Shown here piece by piece: positions 44,140 to 55,775 of a DNA stretch of 64,000 nucleotides. How positions within the stretch are numbered: position 1 is the stretch's first letter; each line of letters starts with the position of its first letter. Source of the DNA: Microbispora sp. ZYX-F-249 (GTDB lineage: Bacteria > Actinomycetota > Actinomycetes > Streptosporangiales > Streptosporangiaceae); assembly GCF_039649665.1 (NCBI RefSeq), contig NZ_JBDJAW010000033.1:25278-89277 (forward strand), in the 5' to 3' direction. The notes below the pieces were generated by a model. The model did not search any database. It was not told the DNA's origin and was given only the letters and a program-made list of their open reading frames with translations. A program made the position numbers and the translations under genes.

Positions 44140-45011
44140 TGATGCACGACCGTGATGACCTGCACCGGCTCGTCGCCCAGATCGCCCCGGACCAGGGCCC
44201 GGGAATGACGCCGGCCGCCCTGGACCTGCTGGAGGAGATCGTCTCCGGCCCGGCTCCGGCGAACCGCCGCCGACGGATGACGGAGACGGTCACCGGGACC
44301 GCCCGGACCATTCTGCGCGGCCCACGGCTGGTGCCGGCGATCGTCTCGCTCACCGCCGTCCTGCTCGCCGTGGGCTGGCTCGTGCCCGGGGCGGGGCTCG
44401 GTCCCGCACCCGCCTCCGCCGCGCTCGACATCAGGAGGGAGGGCGACCACTACGTCGTCATGGTCCGCGACCTGTTCGCCGCTTCCGAGATGTACCAGCG
44501 GGAGCTGCGCCAGCGTGGCCTGGATGTGGATGTGCGGATCGTGCCGGTCTCGTCCGCCTCGGTGGGAGAAGTGATGTACTTCGACGGCACCCGGGACTAC
44601 AGCGCGATCACGACGATCAAGGCACCCGGCGAGTGCACGCGCTTCGGCGGCTGCGCGATCGGCTTCCGCATCCCGGTGCGGTTCAACGGGCACGCCACCG
44701 TGTTACTCGGCCGCGCCGCACGGGCGGGGGAGCGCTACGGCATCCTGGAGGCCGTCGACCTGGAGGGCCAGCCCCTCCACTGCGTGGACTACGTCAACAA
44801 GACCGTAGCCGAGGTCCTGCCCCTGCTGCGGGAGCGCGGCGTGCGAGCGGAGTTCTCCTCACCCGGCGCCTACGCCCGGCCGGCCGCCCCCGCCGACTGG
44901 TACGTCCACAGCGGAGTCATGATCGCCGATGGGCAGGCGATCTTGGTGGTCGGCCCCACCCCGAACCCCCAGCCGCGCCCCAAGGAGGCCTTCTGCGCCG
45001 AGCGTCCCTGA
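44136..45011 (+). CDS. Membrane protein coupled to the ECF sigma factor, putative anti-sigma partner
   Basis: 291 residues. Cytoplasmic N-terminus (about 1-62), one membrane helix (VPAIVSLTAVLLAVGWLVPGAGL, about 66-88), and an extracellular domain of about 200 residues with three or four Cys (ECTRFGGC, HCVDY, FCAE). No zinc-binding HxxxCxxC anti-sigma motif is visible. GTGATGATG offers three starts; GTG 44136 overlaps the sigma stop and follows GGAGGAGAGG. Similar proteins usually follow sigma factors in this order; an anti-sigma role is plausible but unproven. Confidence 0.75.
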   Translation: MMMHDRDDLHRLVAQIAPDQGPGMTPAALDLLEEIVSGPAPANRRRRMTETVTGTARTILRGPRLVPAIVSLTAVLLAVGWLVPGAGLGPAPASAALDIRREGDHYVVMVRDLFAASEMYQRELRQRGLDVDVRIVPVSSASVGEVMYFDGTRDYSAITTIKAPGECTRFGGCAIGFRIPVRFNGHATVLLGRAARAGERYGILEAVDLEGQPLHCVDYVNKTVAEVLPLLRERGVRAEFSSPGAYARPAAPADWYVHSGVMIADGQAILVVGPTPNPQPRPKEAFCAERP

Positions 45012-45347
45012 GACCCCGGCGTCCCTGAGCACGGCCAGGCGGTCCGCTCCGCCCGCCCGGGGCGGACCGCGCCGCGCGGGCGGGGGAGGCGATCGGCGCG
45101 CCTGGTGACACCGCCCTTCGCGCCCAGTTGTAGGGCAGTGCCTCCACCCGCGAGTGCCGCCCCGGTGGTGTCGCGGTGGTGTCGCGGTGGTGTGCGGGGG
45201 GCCTCCCATCCCGATACCGGCCCTCACCGGCGCAGCGGATCGGCCGCCGGCGCTAATCGCGCCTGCCGCGCATCGCATCTCCCGCCTCCCATCCCCGGTC
45301 GCCCAGCGCGGCCTGCCCGTGATCTCCCCTCAACGAACGGTCTCGTC
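45012..45347. other. 336-bp intergenic stretch
   Basis: Holds a hairpin at 45039-45070 and three imperfect 11-bp direct repeats (CGGTGGTGTCG at 45163 and 45174, diverged at 45185). Otherwise GC-rich and without a supported gene. Confidence 0.6.
45039..45070 (+). terminator. Probable terminator after the sigma/partner operon
   Basis: A stem of GCGGTCCGC (45039-45047) and GCGGACCGC (45062-45070) with a 14-nt loop, 27 bp after the stop. Confidence 0.5.
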
Positions 45348-46560
45348 ATGCCCGCATACGCTCGTGCCCTGCTTCCGGTGCTCGTCGGGATAGGGCGGCA
45401 CCGGTTCCTCGCGGTCGCGCTCACCGCCGCGGCCGCGCTCAGGGTGGTCACGATGCTCGGCTACCCGCCCGCCAGGCTCTACTGGTACGACTCGTTCAGC
45501 TACCTGCACAACGCCGTTCATCTGCGACCCGAGCAGGGGTTCCATCCCATCGGATACCCCCTGCTGCTGCGCGTCCTGCTGCCCTTCCACAGCGTCGAGC
45601 TGGTCGTCGCGCTGCAGCACGCGATGGGACTGGTGACGGGCGTCATCGTCTACGCCGCGCTGCGCGGCAGAGGACTGCCCGCCTGGGGCGCCGTGGCCGC
45701 CTCAGCCCCGGTGCTGTTCGACGCGTCGTTCCTCCGGCTCGAGCACGCGGTGCTGTCCGACTCGCTGTTCATCCTGCTGGTCGTCGCCGCCACGGCGGTG
45801 CTGGTCCGCGGGCCGGTGCCGTCCGCGCGCGCCGCCGCGACCGCGGGTCTGCTGCTCGCGGGTGCCACCCTCACCCGCACGGTCGCGCTGCCGCTGATCC
45901 TGCTGGTCCTGGTGGTGCTCACCGTCCGCCGCGTGCCCTGGCGCCGGACGGCCGCGCTCGCCCTGGCCGCGCTGCTGGGGGCACATCGCGCTGAACGACC
46001 GGGCGCGCGCCTTCGCGCTGCGCGCCATCGCCGCCCAGCCCCTGGACTACCTGCGCGACGTGGTGACGGACACCGCGCTCGCGTTCGCCTGGACCCCCGT
46101 CGCCCACCCGGCTCGCACCGTCCCCGCGTTCGGCTTCGCCCACGGAACCTGGCCGCTCCCCGCCGGTCAGCCGCTCGTCGAGCAGGCGAGACGGGAGTAC
46201 GACCCCGACCTCACCGGCATGCGGTCCGTCGGGCCGTACGCCGACCTGCTCATCGCCTACCAGCACCCGGCCTACCTGCGCGGGCCGATGCTGGCCGTCA
46301 TCCTGCTGCTGGGCGCCGCCGGCGCGCTGCGGCGGCCGCGGACGGTGGCGCTGCCGTGGGCGATCGCGGTGGCGTCACTGGTCGCGCCGGTGGCGGTGCT
46401 CGACTTCGACCACCGCTACGTGCTCCCCGTCGTGCCCGTGGCGTGTCTGGCGGCGGGGCTGGCGTTCGCCCGGCCACCGCGCAGGGGCGGGCGCTCCCAC
46501 CGCGGGCACTCGGGCGGCGGGTGCGAGATGCCCATCCGCCAGGCGACAGTGGACGCGTGA
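45348..46560 (+). pseudogene. Broken multi-spanning membrane protein, glycosyltransferase-like, with internal deletion
   Basis: From ATG 45348 the first frame gives about 210 residues with several helices and a GT-C-like first loop (YWYDSFSYLHNAVHLRPEQGFHPIGYPLLLRVLLPF). At about 45977-45985 (GGGGGCACATCGCG) this frame turns to Arg/Ala-rich nonsense. The -1/+2 frame then opens with HIALNDRARAFALRAIAAQPLDYL and continues to a stop at 46560 with two more helices (MLAVILLLGAAGAL; VLPVVPVACLAAGLAFA). Intact relatives that I recall have about 80-100 more residues, with Cys, between these parts. So an internal deletion that also shifted frame is likely. Function of the intact family is unknown. Confidence 0.65.
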
Positions 46561-48370
<1,810 letters not shown>

Positions 48371-48377
48371 CGCCGGG

Positions 48378-48409
48378 GTCGTGCCCGTCCCCGCGGGGAC
48401 GGGCACGAC
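48378..48409. terminator. Perfect 15-bp inverted repeat terminator
   Basis: GTCGTGCCCGTCCCC (48378-48392) and its complement (48395-48409) separated by GC. In RNA it would be a 14-bp stem with a tetraloop. It lies between the converging aminopeptidase and VWA genes. Confidence 0.85.
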
Positions 48410-48419
48410 CGCACGCGGG

Positions 48420-49367
48420 TCAGGGGATGCGGGCGCCGAGGAGGATCGCGGCGGCGGCCGCCAGCAGGCCCGCGACGATCGCGGCGACGAGGAACCGCTG
48501 CGTGATCTCCTGGTGCACGACCTTGTATCCGAGCGACGTGCCGATCTGCGTGTACACGTCGCGCAGCTCGCTGCCCGACTCCGCGGTGTACGCCCGGCCC
48601 CCGGTGCCGTCCGACAGCGACTTCAGCGTGGTCTTGTTGACCGGCACCTGCACCGCCCGGTTGTCGATCGTCACCGTGCCCTCCGGCGTGCCGTACGCGA
48701 TCGTGGACACCGGCACCTTCGCGCCGACCGACGCCTCGATGGCCTCGTTGACCGACCGCCCGGAGGTGTTGTCGCCGTCCGACAGCAGCACGATCGCCGA
48801 CGGGGGCGGGTCGGTGACCGCCCGCTGGTCGAACGACCTGATCGAGTCGAGCGAGTTGAAGACGGCCTCGCCGATCGCCGTGCCGGGGCGGGTGGTCAGG
48901 CTGGAGATCGCGGTGTTCACGGCGGCGTGGTCGGTGGTGGGGGAGATGACCACGGCGGCCGACCTCGCGAAGGCCACCACCCCGACGTTGAACCGCTCGG
49001 GCAGGTCGTTGACGAACTGCTGGGCGGCCTGCTTGGCCGCGACGAGCCGGGTGGGGGCGACGTCCGCCGACTCCATCGACAGCGACACGTCCACGGCGAC
49101 CATGATGGTGGCGCGGTCGCGGGGCACCTTCACCGCGCCGGCCGGCCGGGCCGCACCGAGGACCAGCAGGCTCATCATGACGAGGAACAGCACGGCCGGC
49201 ACATGCCGCCGCCAGGTCGGCCGCTCGGGCGCCACCAGCGACAGCAGCGCGAGGTTCGTGAAGCGCACCGTGTAGCGGCGGCGCGCGAACTGCGCCCATA
49301 CGTACGCCGCGACCATCGCGGCGACCAGGACGAACAGCCACAGCCAGCCGGGGGCGAGGAACGTCAT
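48420..49367 (-). CDS. VWA-domain membrane protein (BatA-like)
   Basis: 315 residues. Two N-terminal membrane helices (about 5-22 and 56-73), a von Willebrand A domain with the MIDAS motif DVSLS (93-97), the conserved [12 protein letters not shown] and [10 protein letters not shown], and a C-terminal helix ([19 protein letters not shown]). Third gene of a MoxR-DUF58-VWA operon, with ATGA overlap to DUF58. In this class the VWA protein and MoxR AAA+ ATPase act together in maturation or assembly of partner proteins at the membrane. Confidence 0.92.
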   Translation of the reverse strand: MTFLAPGWLWLFVLVAAMVAAYVWAQFARRRYTVRFTNLALLSLVAPERPTWRRHVPAVLFLVMMSLLVLGAARPAGAVKVPRDRATIMVAVDVSLSMESADVAPTRLVAAKQAAQQFVNDLPERFNVGVVAFARSAAVVISPTTDHAAVNTAISSLTTRPGTAIGEAVFNSLDSIRSFDQRAVTDPPPSAIVLLSDGDNTSGRSVNEAIEASVGAKVPVSTIAYGTPEGTVTIDNRAVQVPVNKTTLKSLSDGTGGRAYTAESGSELRDVYTQIGTSLGYKVVHQEITQRFLVAAIVAGLLAAAAAILLGARIP

Positions 49368-50287
49368 GCGCCCGCCTTCCCGCCGGCGGCCCGGCGCAGC
49401 AGATGAGAGGCCCGCCGCTGCCGCAGCACGAACTCGGCGATGTCGAACACCCAGTCGCGGTCGGTGCGCAGCACGAGATGGGCCGCCCCGGCCCGGCGCA
49501 GCGCCGCCCGGGTCCACGCGCGCTGCTCGGCCGCCGCCTCGGCGTACCGCTCCCTGAGCGTGCGCGACAGCCGGACCCCGCGCGAGTGCCCCGTCTCGGG
49601 GTCGGCGAGGGTGACGAACCCGACGTCGGGCAGTTCCAGTTCGCGGGGATCGACGATCTCCACGGCGAGCACCTGATGCCGCGCGGCCAGGCGGCGCAGC
49701 GGCGGCTCCCAGGAGTCCGGCGAGTCGAGGAAGTCGGAGACGACGACCCGCAGCCCGCGCTTGCGGTGCGCCGGCGCCAGCATCTCCAAAGCCTCCCCGA
49801 GGTCCACCGCGCCCTGCGCGGGCGGCGCGCTGAGCAGCGAGTGCAGCAGAGCGTACAGCCGGGGGCGGCCGGACTTGGCCGGATAGCGGTGCACGTCGTC
49901 GCCGTACAGGATGTAGGCGCCGAACCGGTCGCCGACCCGGCTCGCGAGGATCCCGATCGCCCCGACGGCGCTGACGACCAGGTCGCGTTTGGACATGTTC
50001 GCCGTGCCGAACTCCATGCTGGCCGACAGGTCGGCCACCACCCATGTCTCCAGCTCCCGGTCGGCGATGAGGTCCCGCACGTGCGGGACCGTCGTGCGCG
50101 CGGTCACCGCCCAGTCCATGCGGCGCACGTCGTCCTCGCCGGGCACGTAGACGCGGCTGTCGCCGTGCTCGCTGCCGGGCCCGGGGATCAGTCCCTGGTG
50201 GCGGCCCTGCAGCAGCCCGTCCAGCCGCCGCACCACCGTCAGCTCCAGCCGCCGCAGCGCCTGGTCGGGGTTGGCCGCCGCGCTCAT
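49364..50287 (-). CDS. DUF58 protein of the MoxR operon
   Basis: 307 residues. DUF58 core: [62 protein letters not shown], where DLSAS is a degenerate MIDAS-like motif. Soluble; presumed adaptor between MoxR and VWA proteins. ATGA overlaps at both ends show strict operon structure. Confidence 0.93.
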   Translation of the reverse strand: MSAAANPDQALRRLELTVVRRLDGLLQGRHQGLIPGPGSEHGDSRVYVPGEDDVRRMDWAVTARTTVPHVRDLIADRELETWVVADLSASMEFGTANMSKRDLVVSAVGAIGILASRVGDRFGAYILYGDDVHRYPAKSGRPRLYALLHSLLSAPPAQGAVDLGEALEMLAPAHRKRGLRVVVSDFLDSPDSWEPPLRRLAARHQVLAVEIVDPRELELPDVGFVTLADPETGHSRGVRLSRTLRERYAEAAAEQRAWTRAALRRAGAAHLVLRTDRDWVFDIAEFVLRQRRASHLLRRAAGGKAGA

Positions 50288-51327
50288 CGCATGCCCTGGT
50301 TCCACACCACGAGCGGCGGCGGCACCGCCTGCAGCACCCGGCGTACGACGTCGTCGGGGTCCACCTCGTCGGCCAGCGCGTCGAAGGTGAGCATCAGCCG
50401 GTGCGACATGACGTCGATCGCCACGTCGCGGACGTCGTCGGGCAGCAGGTAGTCGCGCCCGCGCAGCAGGGCCAGGGCACGCCCGGCGGAGATCAGTCCC
50501 AGCGTCGCCCGGGGGCTCACCCCGATCTCGATCGTGTCCTGCAGGTCGGCCAGGCCGTAGTCCGCGGGGGCGCGCGTCGCCATGACGAGCCGTACGACGT
50601 AGTCGGCCACGAGCTGGTGGACCGAGACCTCCTCGGCCATGTCCTGCAGCCGCACCAGCGTGGCGGGGTCGAGCACCGGCTTGGGCACGGGCGGGCGCAC
50701 GCTCATCCGCTGCAGGATCTCCAGCTCCTCGTGCGCGCTCGGATGGGACACGCGCACCTTGAACAGGAACCGGTCGCGCTGCACCTCCGGCAGCGGGTAG
50801 ACGCCCTCCGACTCGATCGGGTTCTGCGTGGCCAGCACGACGAACGGCCGGGGCAGCGGGTGGGTGCGCCCCGCGAGCGTCACCTGCCGCTCGGCCATCA
50901 CCTCCAGCAGGGCCGACTGCACCTTCGCCGGAGCGCGGTTGATCTCGTCGGCCAGCAGGAAGTTGACGAACACCGGCCCGAGCTCGACGTCGAACCGCTC
51001 GGAGCTCGGGTGGTAGACGCGGATGCCGACGATGTCGCTGGGCACCAGGTCGGGCGTGAACTGGATGCGGGCGAACGTCCCGCCCACCACGGTGGCCAGC
51101 GTCGAGGCGGCCAGCGTCTTGGCGACTCCCGGGACGCCTTCGAGCAGGCAGTGTCCCCGGGCGAGCAGCGCCACCAGCAGCCGCTCGACCATGTGGTCCT
51201 GTCCGACGATCACCCGCCGGACCTCGCTCAGCGCCTCCCGCAGGGTGTCCAGCCGGGCCTCGCCCTCCTCCTGCTCCGTCACGCCCTCGCCGGGCTCGGG
51301 GTCACTGCGTTCATCGGCAACGGTCAT
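50284..51327 (-). CDS. MoxR-family AAA+ ATPase
   Basis: 347 residues. Walker A GVPGVAKT (64-71), Walker [12 protein letters not shown], sensor 1 LATQNP, and the C-terminal lid with [12 protein letters not shown]. MoxR ATPases are chaperones that remodel client proteins together with VWA partners. An acidic N-terminal extension of about 28 residues precedes the core. First gene of the operon; an AT-rich stretch (51330-51370) precedes it and the divergent 51425 gene. Confidence 0.95.
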   Translation of the reverse strand: MTVADERSDPEPGEGVTEQEEGEARLDTLREALSEVRRVIVGQDHMVERLLVALLARGHCLLEGVPGVAKTLAASTLATVVGGTFARIQFTPDLVPSDIVGIRVYHPSSERFDVELGPVFVNFLLADEINRAPAKVQSALLEVMAERQVTLAGRTHPLPRPFVVLATQNPIESEGVYPLPEVQRDRFLFKVRVSHPSAHEELEILQRMSVRPPVPKPVLDPATLVRLQDMAEEVSVHQLVADYVVRLVMATRAPADYGLADLQDTIEIGVSPRATLGLISAGRALALLRGRDYLLPDDVRDVAIDVMSHRLMLTFDALADEVDPDDVVRRVLQAVPPPLVVWNQGMR

Positions 51328-51424
51328 GCTCGTTATTCAATCGTGACTCCGCCGGAGAATCCATTTCTCTCCCATTTGCCCGTCCCGGCGCGCGCCACAC
51401 CCCCTGCCGCGCCCGTGTGTTTTC

Positions 51425-52186
51425 ATGTGGGGGATGGTCACTCCGCTGCAGTACGGCGACCCGCCCCACGTGGGGCCGTTCGCGCTGCAGGCACGTCTGC
51501 GGACGGCCCCGGCCGGGCTCGTCTACCTGGGGCAGGCGCCGGACGGCCGGGTGGTGTCGCTGGCCGTCCTGTCCAGCGGCGCCGCCCTCGACGCCGCCGC
51601 CAGGGACCGGTTCGTCACCGCGATCAGGGACGCACAAGGCAGGACGGGCGTGCGCGCGTGGGGCGCATCGCTGGTGGACCGGATGCGTGGCCGGGTGCCC
51701 CCCGACACGCCTCCCGTCCTGGCGATGCAGGACGGGCCCGCGCCCTGGGTGGCCGTGCCGTACGTGGCGAACGGCCCGGGGGCCGAGCGGTTCCTCGACC
51801 CGGTGCCGGTGTCCGGCACGCTGACGGGGCGGCGGCACGGGCCCGACTTCGTGCACTACTGGCTGGGCGACCGCACCCCTGCGCTGCCCGCCCCGCCCGC
51901 GCCGCCCCCGCCGCCGGTGGCCGCCCGGCGCTCGGTCGTGCTCGCCTCGACGCTGCTGGCCACGCTGGTGCTGGCGCTGCTGCTGGTCGTCTCGATGCTG
52001 CTGTTCCGCGGCGAGGACGAGCAGGAGCCGCCCCGCCCGCTGCCGAACACGCAGTTCGTGCCCACCCCGCCGCCCGAGCCCGCCTCGCCCGAGCCGCAGC
52101 AGCCCACGCCCGGCCCGTCCGGCAGCGGCGAGGGCGGCGAGAGCCCCTGGCCCGACGACGTGTTCGGCGGACGCGGCCCGATCTGA
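51425..52186 (+). CDS. Membrane protein with degenerate protein-kinase-like N-lobe
   Basis: 253 residues. The N-terminal 60 residues (GDPPHVGPFALQARLRTAPAGLVYLGQAPDGRVVSLAVLS) follow the first strands of actinobacterial Ser/Thr kinases (DP-IGPY-L-GRLG-GGMG-VYLG-P-GR-VAVKV). However, the glycine loop is degraded and the catalytic Lys is replaced, and no C-lobe is present. One membrane helix (about 171-194, STLLATLVLALLLVVSMLLF) is followed by a Pro/Glu-rich extracellular tail. A pseudokinase-derived sensor or scaffold is possible; function unknown. Starts at 51425 and 51434 are both plausible. Confidence 0.7.
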   Translation: MWGMVTPLQYGDPPHVGPFALQARLRTAPAGLVYLGQAPDGRVVSLAVLSSGAALDAAARDRFVTAIRDAQGRTGVRAWGASLVDRMRGRVPPDTPPVLAMQDGPAPWVAVPYVANGPGAERFLDPVPVSGTLTGRRHGPDFVHYWLGDRTPALPAPPAPPPPPVAARRSVVLASTLLATLVLALLLVVSMLLFRGEDEQEPPRPLPNTQFVPTPPPEPASPEPQQPTPGPSGSGEGGESPWPDDVFGGRGPI

Positions 52187-52388
52187 CGCGGACCCCTGCT
52201 CTGTGCCGGCCGCACCGGTGCGTCCTTCATGGCGGTGCGCTTTCCGGCCCTCACGCTGCCAAAGCGCCATCGCTGCGGGCAGGCGTGTCGATCGACCAAA
52301 AAGCCGCCCCAGATTTGTCGGCGCCGCGCAGCGCCCGCCGCTGCTTCCAAGGCCACCGGCGACGGCCGGCGGTGGGGTCCGGGGCGGT

Positions 52389-53036
52389 TCAGCGGGGGGA
52401 GACGAAGCCCGACTCGTAGGCGGCGACCACCGCCTGCGTGCGGTCACGGGCACCCAGTTTGGCCAGGACGTTGCCCACGTGGGTCTTGACCGTCTCCGTG
52501 CCGACGACGAGTTCGGCGGCGATCTCCGCGTTCGACAGGCCGCGTGCCATCAGCCGCAGCACGTCCCCTTCACGCGCGGTGAGCCGCTCCAGGCCGGGGA
52601 CGGCGCGGGCGGCGCCGCGGGCCGCGACCAGCGACCGGATGGCGGCGGGGAACAGCAGCGACTCTCCCGCCGCTACCACCCGGATCGCCTGGACGAGCTC
52701 GTCCGCCCTCGCCCGCTTGAGCAGGAAGCCGCTCGCCCCGGCCCGCAGCGCCTCGTAGACGTAGTCGTCGTTCTCGAACGTCGTCACCACCACGACCTTG
52801 GGCCCGCCCCCGACGGCCGTGAGGGCCCGCGTCGCCTGAATGCCGTCCACCGCCGGCATGCGGACGTCCATCAGGACGACGTCGGGCCGGAGCGAGCGGG
52901 CCAGCGACACCGCCGCCGCACCGTCGGCCGCCTCGCCCACGACGCTCAGGCCGGGCTCGGACTCGATGATGATCCGCAGACCGGTGCGGATCAGGTCCTC
53001 GTCGTCGGCCAGCAGCACCCCGATGCTCGTGCTCAT
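52389..53036 (-). CDS. NarL/LuxR-family response regulator
   Basis: 215 residues. Receiver domain with acidic pocket D11-D12, phosphoacceptor D57 (VVLMDVRMP), conserved T (VVTTFENDDYV) and Lys (FLLKRA). LuxR helix-turn-helix at about 148-205 (LTAREGDVLRLMARGLSNAEIAAELVVGTETVKTHVGNVLAKLGARDR). Coupled by ATGA to the histidine kinase upstream, its cognate sensor. Confidence 0.96.
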   Translation of the reverse strand: MSTSIGVLLADDEDLIRTGLRIIIESEPGLSVVGEAADGAAAVSLARSLRPDVVLMDVRMPAVDGIQATRALTAVGGGPKVVVVTTFENDDYVYEALRAGASGFLLKRARADELVQAIRVVAAGESLLFPAAIRSLVAARGAARAVPGLERLTAREGDVLRLMARGLSNAEIAAELVVGTETVKTHVGNVLAKLGARDRTQAVVAAYESGFVSPR

Positions 53037-54373
53037 GTCCCCGTCCGCTCCTCGCCGTGGTCCTCGCCCGCGCTTGCCATGCGGGGATTCGGACGCCGGG
53101 CGGCGTCCGCGCCCGGAAGAGGGACATGTATCTCGACCCGCCACGTCCCACCGTCGCCTCCCGCCTCGACCCGTCCGCCGAGCAGTGTCACCCGCTCCCG
53201 GATGCCGTCCAGCCCGTGCCCCGCCGCGCCGGTCGCGCCGCCGCTCCCGCCGCGTCGGCGTGGTCCGGTGAGGCCGCGCCTGTGGTGCACCCGGACCTCG
53301 TTGCGCACGCACACCTCGAGGACGTGATCGCGCACAGCGGCGTCCACCTCGATCGGGCCGGTGCCGTGGCGGATCGCGTTGGTCACCGCCTCCTGCACGA
53401 CGCGGTAGGCCTCCCGGGAGATCACGGGAGGGATCCCGGACAGCTCGCCCAGCCGCCGGGTGACCGGCCTGTCTCCGGGACCGGCGGCGTCGAGCAACGC
53501 GGGCAGGTCGTCGAGGGACGGTTCGGGCGAGGCCCGCCCTCCGCCCTCCCGCAGCACGCCGATCACGTGGTCGAGCTCGTCCAGCGCGCTCCTGGCGGAG
53601 GTCTCGATCGCCTCCAGCGCGGCCCGGGCGGCGGCGGGGTCCCGGTCGAGCACCCGCCCGGCCGCGGCGGCCTGCACGGTCACCACACTGAGGGCGTGGC
53701 CCACCGAGTCGTGCAACTCCCTGGCGAGCCGGTTGCGCACCGCGAGGCGGCGCGCGGCCTGCCGCGCCGACGCGAGCCGGTCGGCCGCGGACGGTCCCAG
53801 GAACACGGGGGCCAGACGGGCGAGCAGCGCCCCGGCACCGGCCGCGAGGAAGAGCAGGCAGACGAGGACGGCCAGCCCCGCGGGCGGACCCCACATCGTG
53901 GCCCAGCCGGCGCGGATCCCGGGGTCCACCAGTCCGAGGCGATCCCCGGCCAGCGGGAGGACCGCCAGCCAGACCGAGAACGGCACGATGGCCAGGGTCA
54001 CCCCGCTCACCAGGCCGCCGACGGCCAGGTGCAGGGTGAACCACGCCGCGGTCCGGCGCCGTTCGGACCAGGTCCGCCGTACGGAGGACGGCGGGGTCTC
54101 GACGGCCGCGCCCAGCAACGTGCGGGCGGCGGCGACCTCGAAGGCCCGGACCGGCAGGAACAGCCCCGAGGCGGCCACCACCGGGAGCACCCCGATGAAG
54201 ATCAACGGCTGCACCGACAGCAGCGGATCGCCGACCTCCGGCGCCGGGCGCCACAGCGCCGTCGCGACCGCTCCGGCCATCATGTAGGGCATGAGCAGCG
54301 CGCCGCCTACGATCAGGCAGGCCCACCTGCGGTAGGTGACGCTGTCGGCGAGCGGGGCGAGGACCTGGTTCAC
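53033..54373 (-). CDS. Two-component sensor histidine kinase (HisKA_3)
   Basis: 446 residues. N-terminal membrane region of about five or six helices (about 18-190) with little extracellular sequence, then the dimerisation domain with phosphorylated H221 (LARELHDSVGHALSVVTVQA). The ATPase has the N box in VVQEAVTNAIRHG and GHGLDGIRERVTLLGG as G box. Typical intramembrane-sensing NarL-type partner. GTG start. The GH13 gene lies 43 bp upstream on the same strand and could share the transcript. Confidence 0.94.
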   Translation of the reverse strand: MNQVLAPLADSVTYRRWACLIVGGALLMPYMMAGAVATALWRPAPEVGDPLLSVQPLIFIGVLPVVAASGLFLPVRAFEVAAARTLLGAAVETPPSSVRRTWSERRRTAAWFTLHLAVGGLVSGVTLAIVPFSVWLAVLPLAGDRLGLVDPGIRAGWATMWGPPAGLAVLVCLLFLAAGAGALLARLAPVFLGPSAADRLASARQAARRLAVRNRLARELHDSVGHALSVVTVQAAAAGRVLDRDPAAARAALEAIETSARSALDELDHVIGVLREGGGRASPEPSLDDLPALLDAAGPGDRPVTRRLGELSGIPPVISREAYRVVQEAVTNAIRHGTGPIEVDAAVRDHVLEVCVRNEVRVHHRRGLTGPRRRGGSGGATGAAGHGLDGIRERVTLLGGRVEAGGDGGTWRVEIHVPLPGADAARRPNPRMASAGEDHGEERTGT

Positions 54374-54416
54374 GTTCCGATGCTCCCGCAGTGACGGCGC
54401 ATGCCGTGCCGTCCGG

Positions 54417-55748
54417 TCACGGCCTGTGGACGAGCACCCGCCACCCGTGCGCGGGCACGAGAGCCGGATCTCCGTCCGCGTCGTCCGCTCCGGGGGAGCT
54501 TTCCGCCCCGGCGCAGCTCTCGGCGACGGTCAGCCGGGAGACGTCCACGGGGAAGCGGTAGGCGTCGTCGCCGATGTTGAGCAGCGTGACGACCTCTCCC
54601 ACCGGTCCCTCGCTGCGCAGCGCGAGGGCCGTGTTGGCGACGTGCTCGGCCTTCGTGCGCGCCCGGGCCAGCCAGGGATGCCGGCGGCGCAGCCCGATCA
54701 GCCGCCGGTGGAGCCGGTAGACCGGCAGGCCGTGCGGCGCGAGGTCGCCCGGGGCGTCCGGGAAGGCGGGCCGGATCGCGTCGTCGCCCCCGGCGCGTTC
54801 CTCCTTGACTCCGGCGAACGCCTGCTCGTCGCCGTAGTAGACGCTCGGCACCCCGCCCACGGCCAGCAGGACGGCCAGCGCGTGTCCCAGGTGCCGCGGA
54901 TCGTCGATTCTGCTGGCCAGGCGGGTCACGTCGTGGTTGCCGACGAACGTCATCGGCGCGAACACCTCCAGCAGCCGGTCGTGCCGGTCGAGCGCCCAGG
55001 CGAGCTCGAAGAAGTTGCCGTCGTTGAGCGAGCTCCAGATGGCCTTCCACAGCTCGTACTGCGTCACCGAGTCGAGGCCGCCCTCGGTCACGTACGCCGC
55101 GTAGTCGCCGTGGATCACCTCGCCGGCGAACCAGGCGTCCGGGTGATCCCGCCGCACCCGCGTGACGGCCTCCCGCCAGAAGGCGAGCGGCACGGCGTAC
55201 GCCGCGTCGAGCCGCCAGCCGGACGCGCCCCGGCCGAGCCAGTGGCTCATCACCCGTACGACGTGGTCGAGCACGGCGGGCTCCGCGTGGTTCAGCGCGA
55301 CCAGCTGGTCGTGGCCCTCGAACACGGCGAAGCCGCCGGCGCCGTCACCCGGAAGGAACCAGCGCGCGGCGGGGGAGTCCGGCCCCTCCGCGAGCGCCCG
55401 GGCGAAGACCGGAAACCCCCTGCCCACGTGGTTGAACACCCCGTCGAGCAACACCCGCAGCCCGCGCCGCCGCGCCTGCTCCACCAGGTGGTCGAAGTCG
55501 TCGTCGTCCCCGAGCCGGGGATCGATCCGGAAGTGGTCCACCGTGTCGTACCCGTGCGTCCGCGACGCGAAGATCGGGCCCAGCTGGAGACCCGAGCAGC
55601 CGAGGCCGGCGGCGTAGTCGAGCCAGCTCTCCAGACGCCGCAGGCGGTGCCGGACCGGGGCTCCCTCGGGCGGCGCCGTCAGCGGAGCGCCGGTGAAGCC
55701 CAGGGGATAGACATGCCACCAGATCGCGTGGTCGCTCCATGTCGTCAC
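54417..55748 (-). CDS. Alpha-amylase family glycosidase (GH13)
   Basis: 443 residues without signal peptide, so cytosolic. Conserved regions: DGVFNH (102-107), nucleophile D181 in GWRLDAAYAV, acid/base E210 in AGEVIHGDY, and FVGNHDV with the third acid D273. Short N-terminus and a small C-terminal beta domain. The substrate is likely a maltodextrin, sucrose-type or trehalose-type glucoside; specificity cannot be read with confidence. Confidence 0.9.
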   Translation of the reverse strand: MTTWSDHAIWWHVYPLGFTGAPLTAPPEGAPVRHRLRRLESWLDYAAGLGCSGLQLGPIFASRTHGYDTVDHFRIDPRLGDDDDFDHLVEQARRRGLRVLLDGVFNHVGRGFPVFARALAEGPDSPAARWFLPGDGAGGFAVFEGHDQLVALNHAEPAVLDHVVRVMSHWLGRGASGWRLDAAYAVPLAFWREAVTRVRRDHPDAWFAGEVIHGDYAAYVTEGGLDSVTQYELWKAIWSSLNDGNFFELAWALDRHDRLLEVFAPMTFVGNHDVTRLASRIDDPRHLGHALAVLLAVGGVPSVYYGDEQAFAGVKEERAGGDDAIRPAFPDAPGDLAPHGLPVYRLHRRLIGLRRRHPWLARARTKAEHVANTALALRSEGPVGEVVTLLNIGDDAYRFPVDVSRLTVAESCAGAESSPGADDADGDPALVPAHGWRVLVHRP

Positions 55749-55775
55749 AGCCGCTCCTCATCGTCGCCCGTCCGG

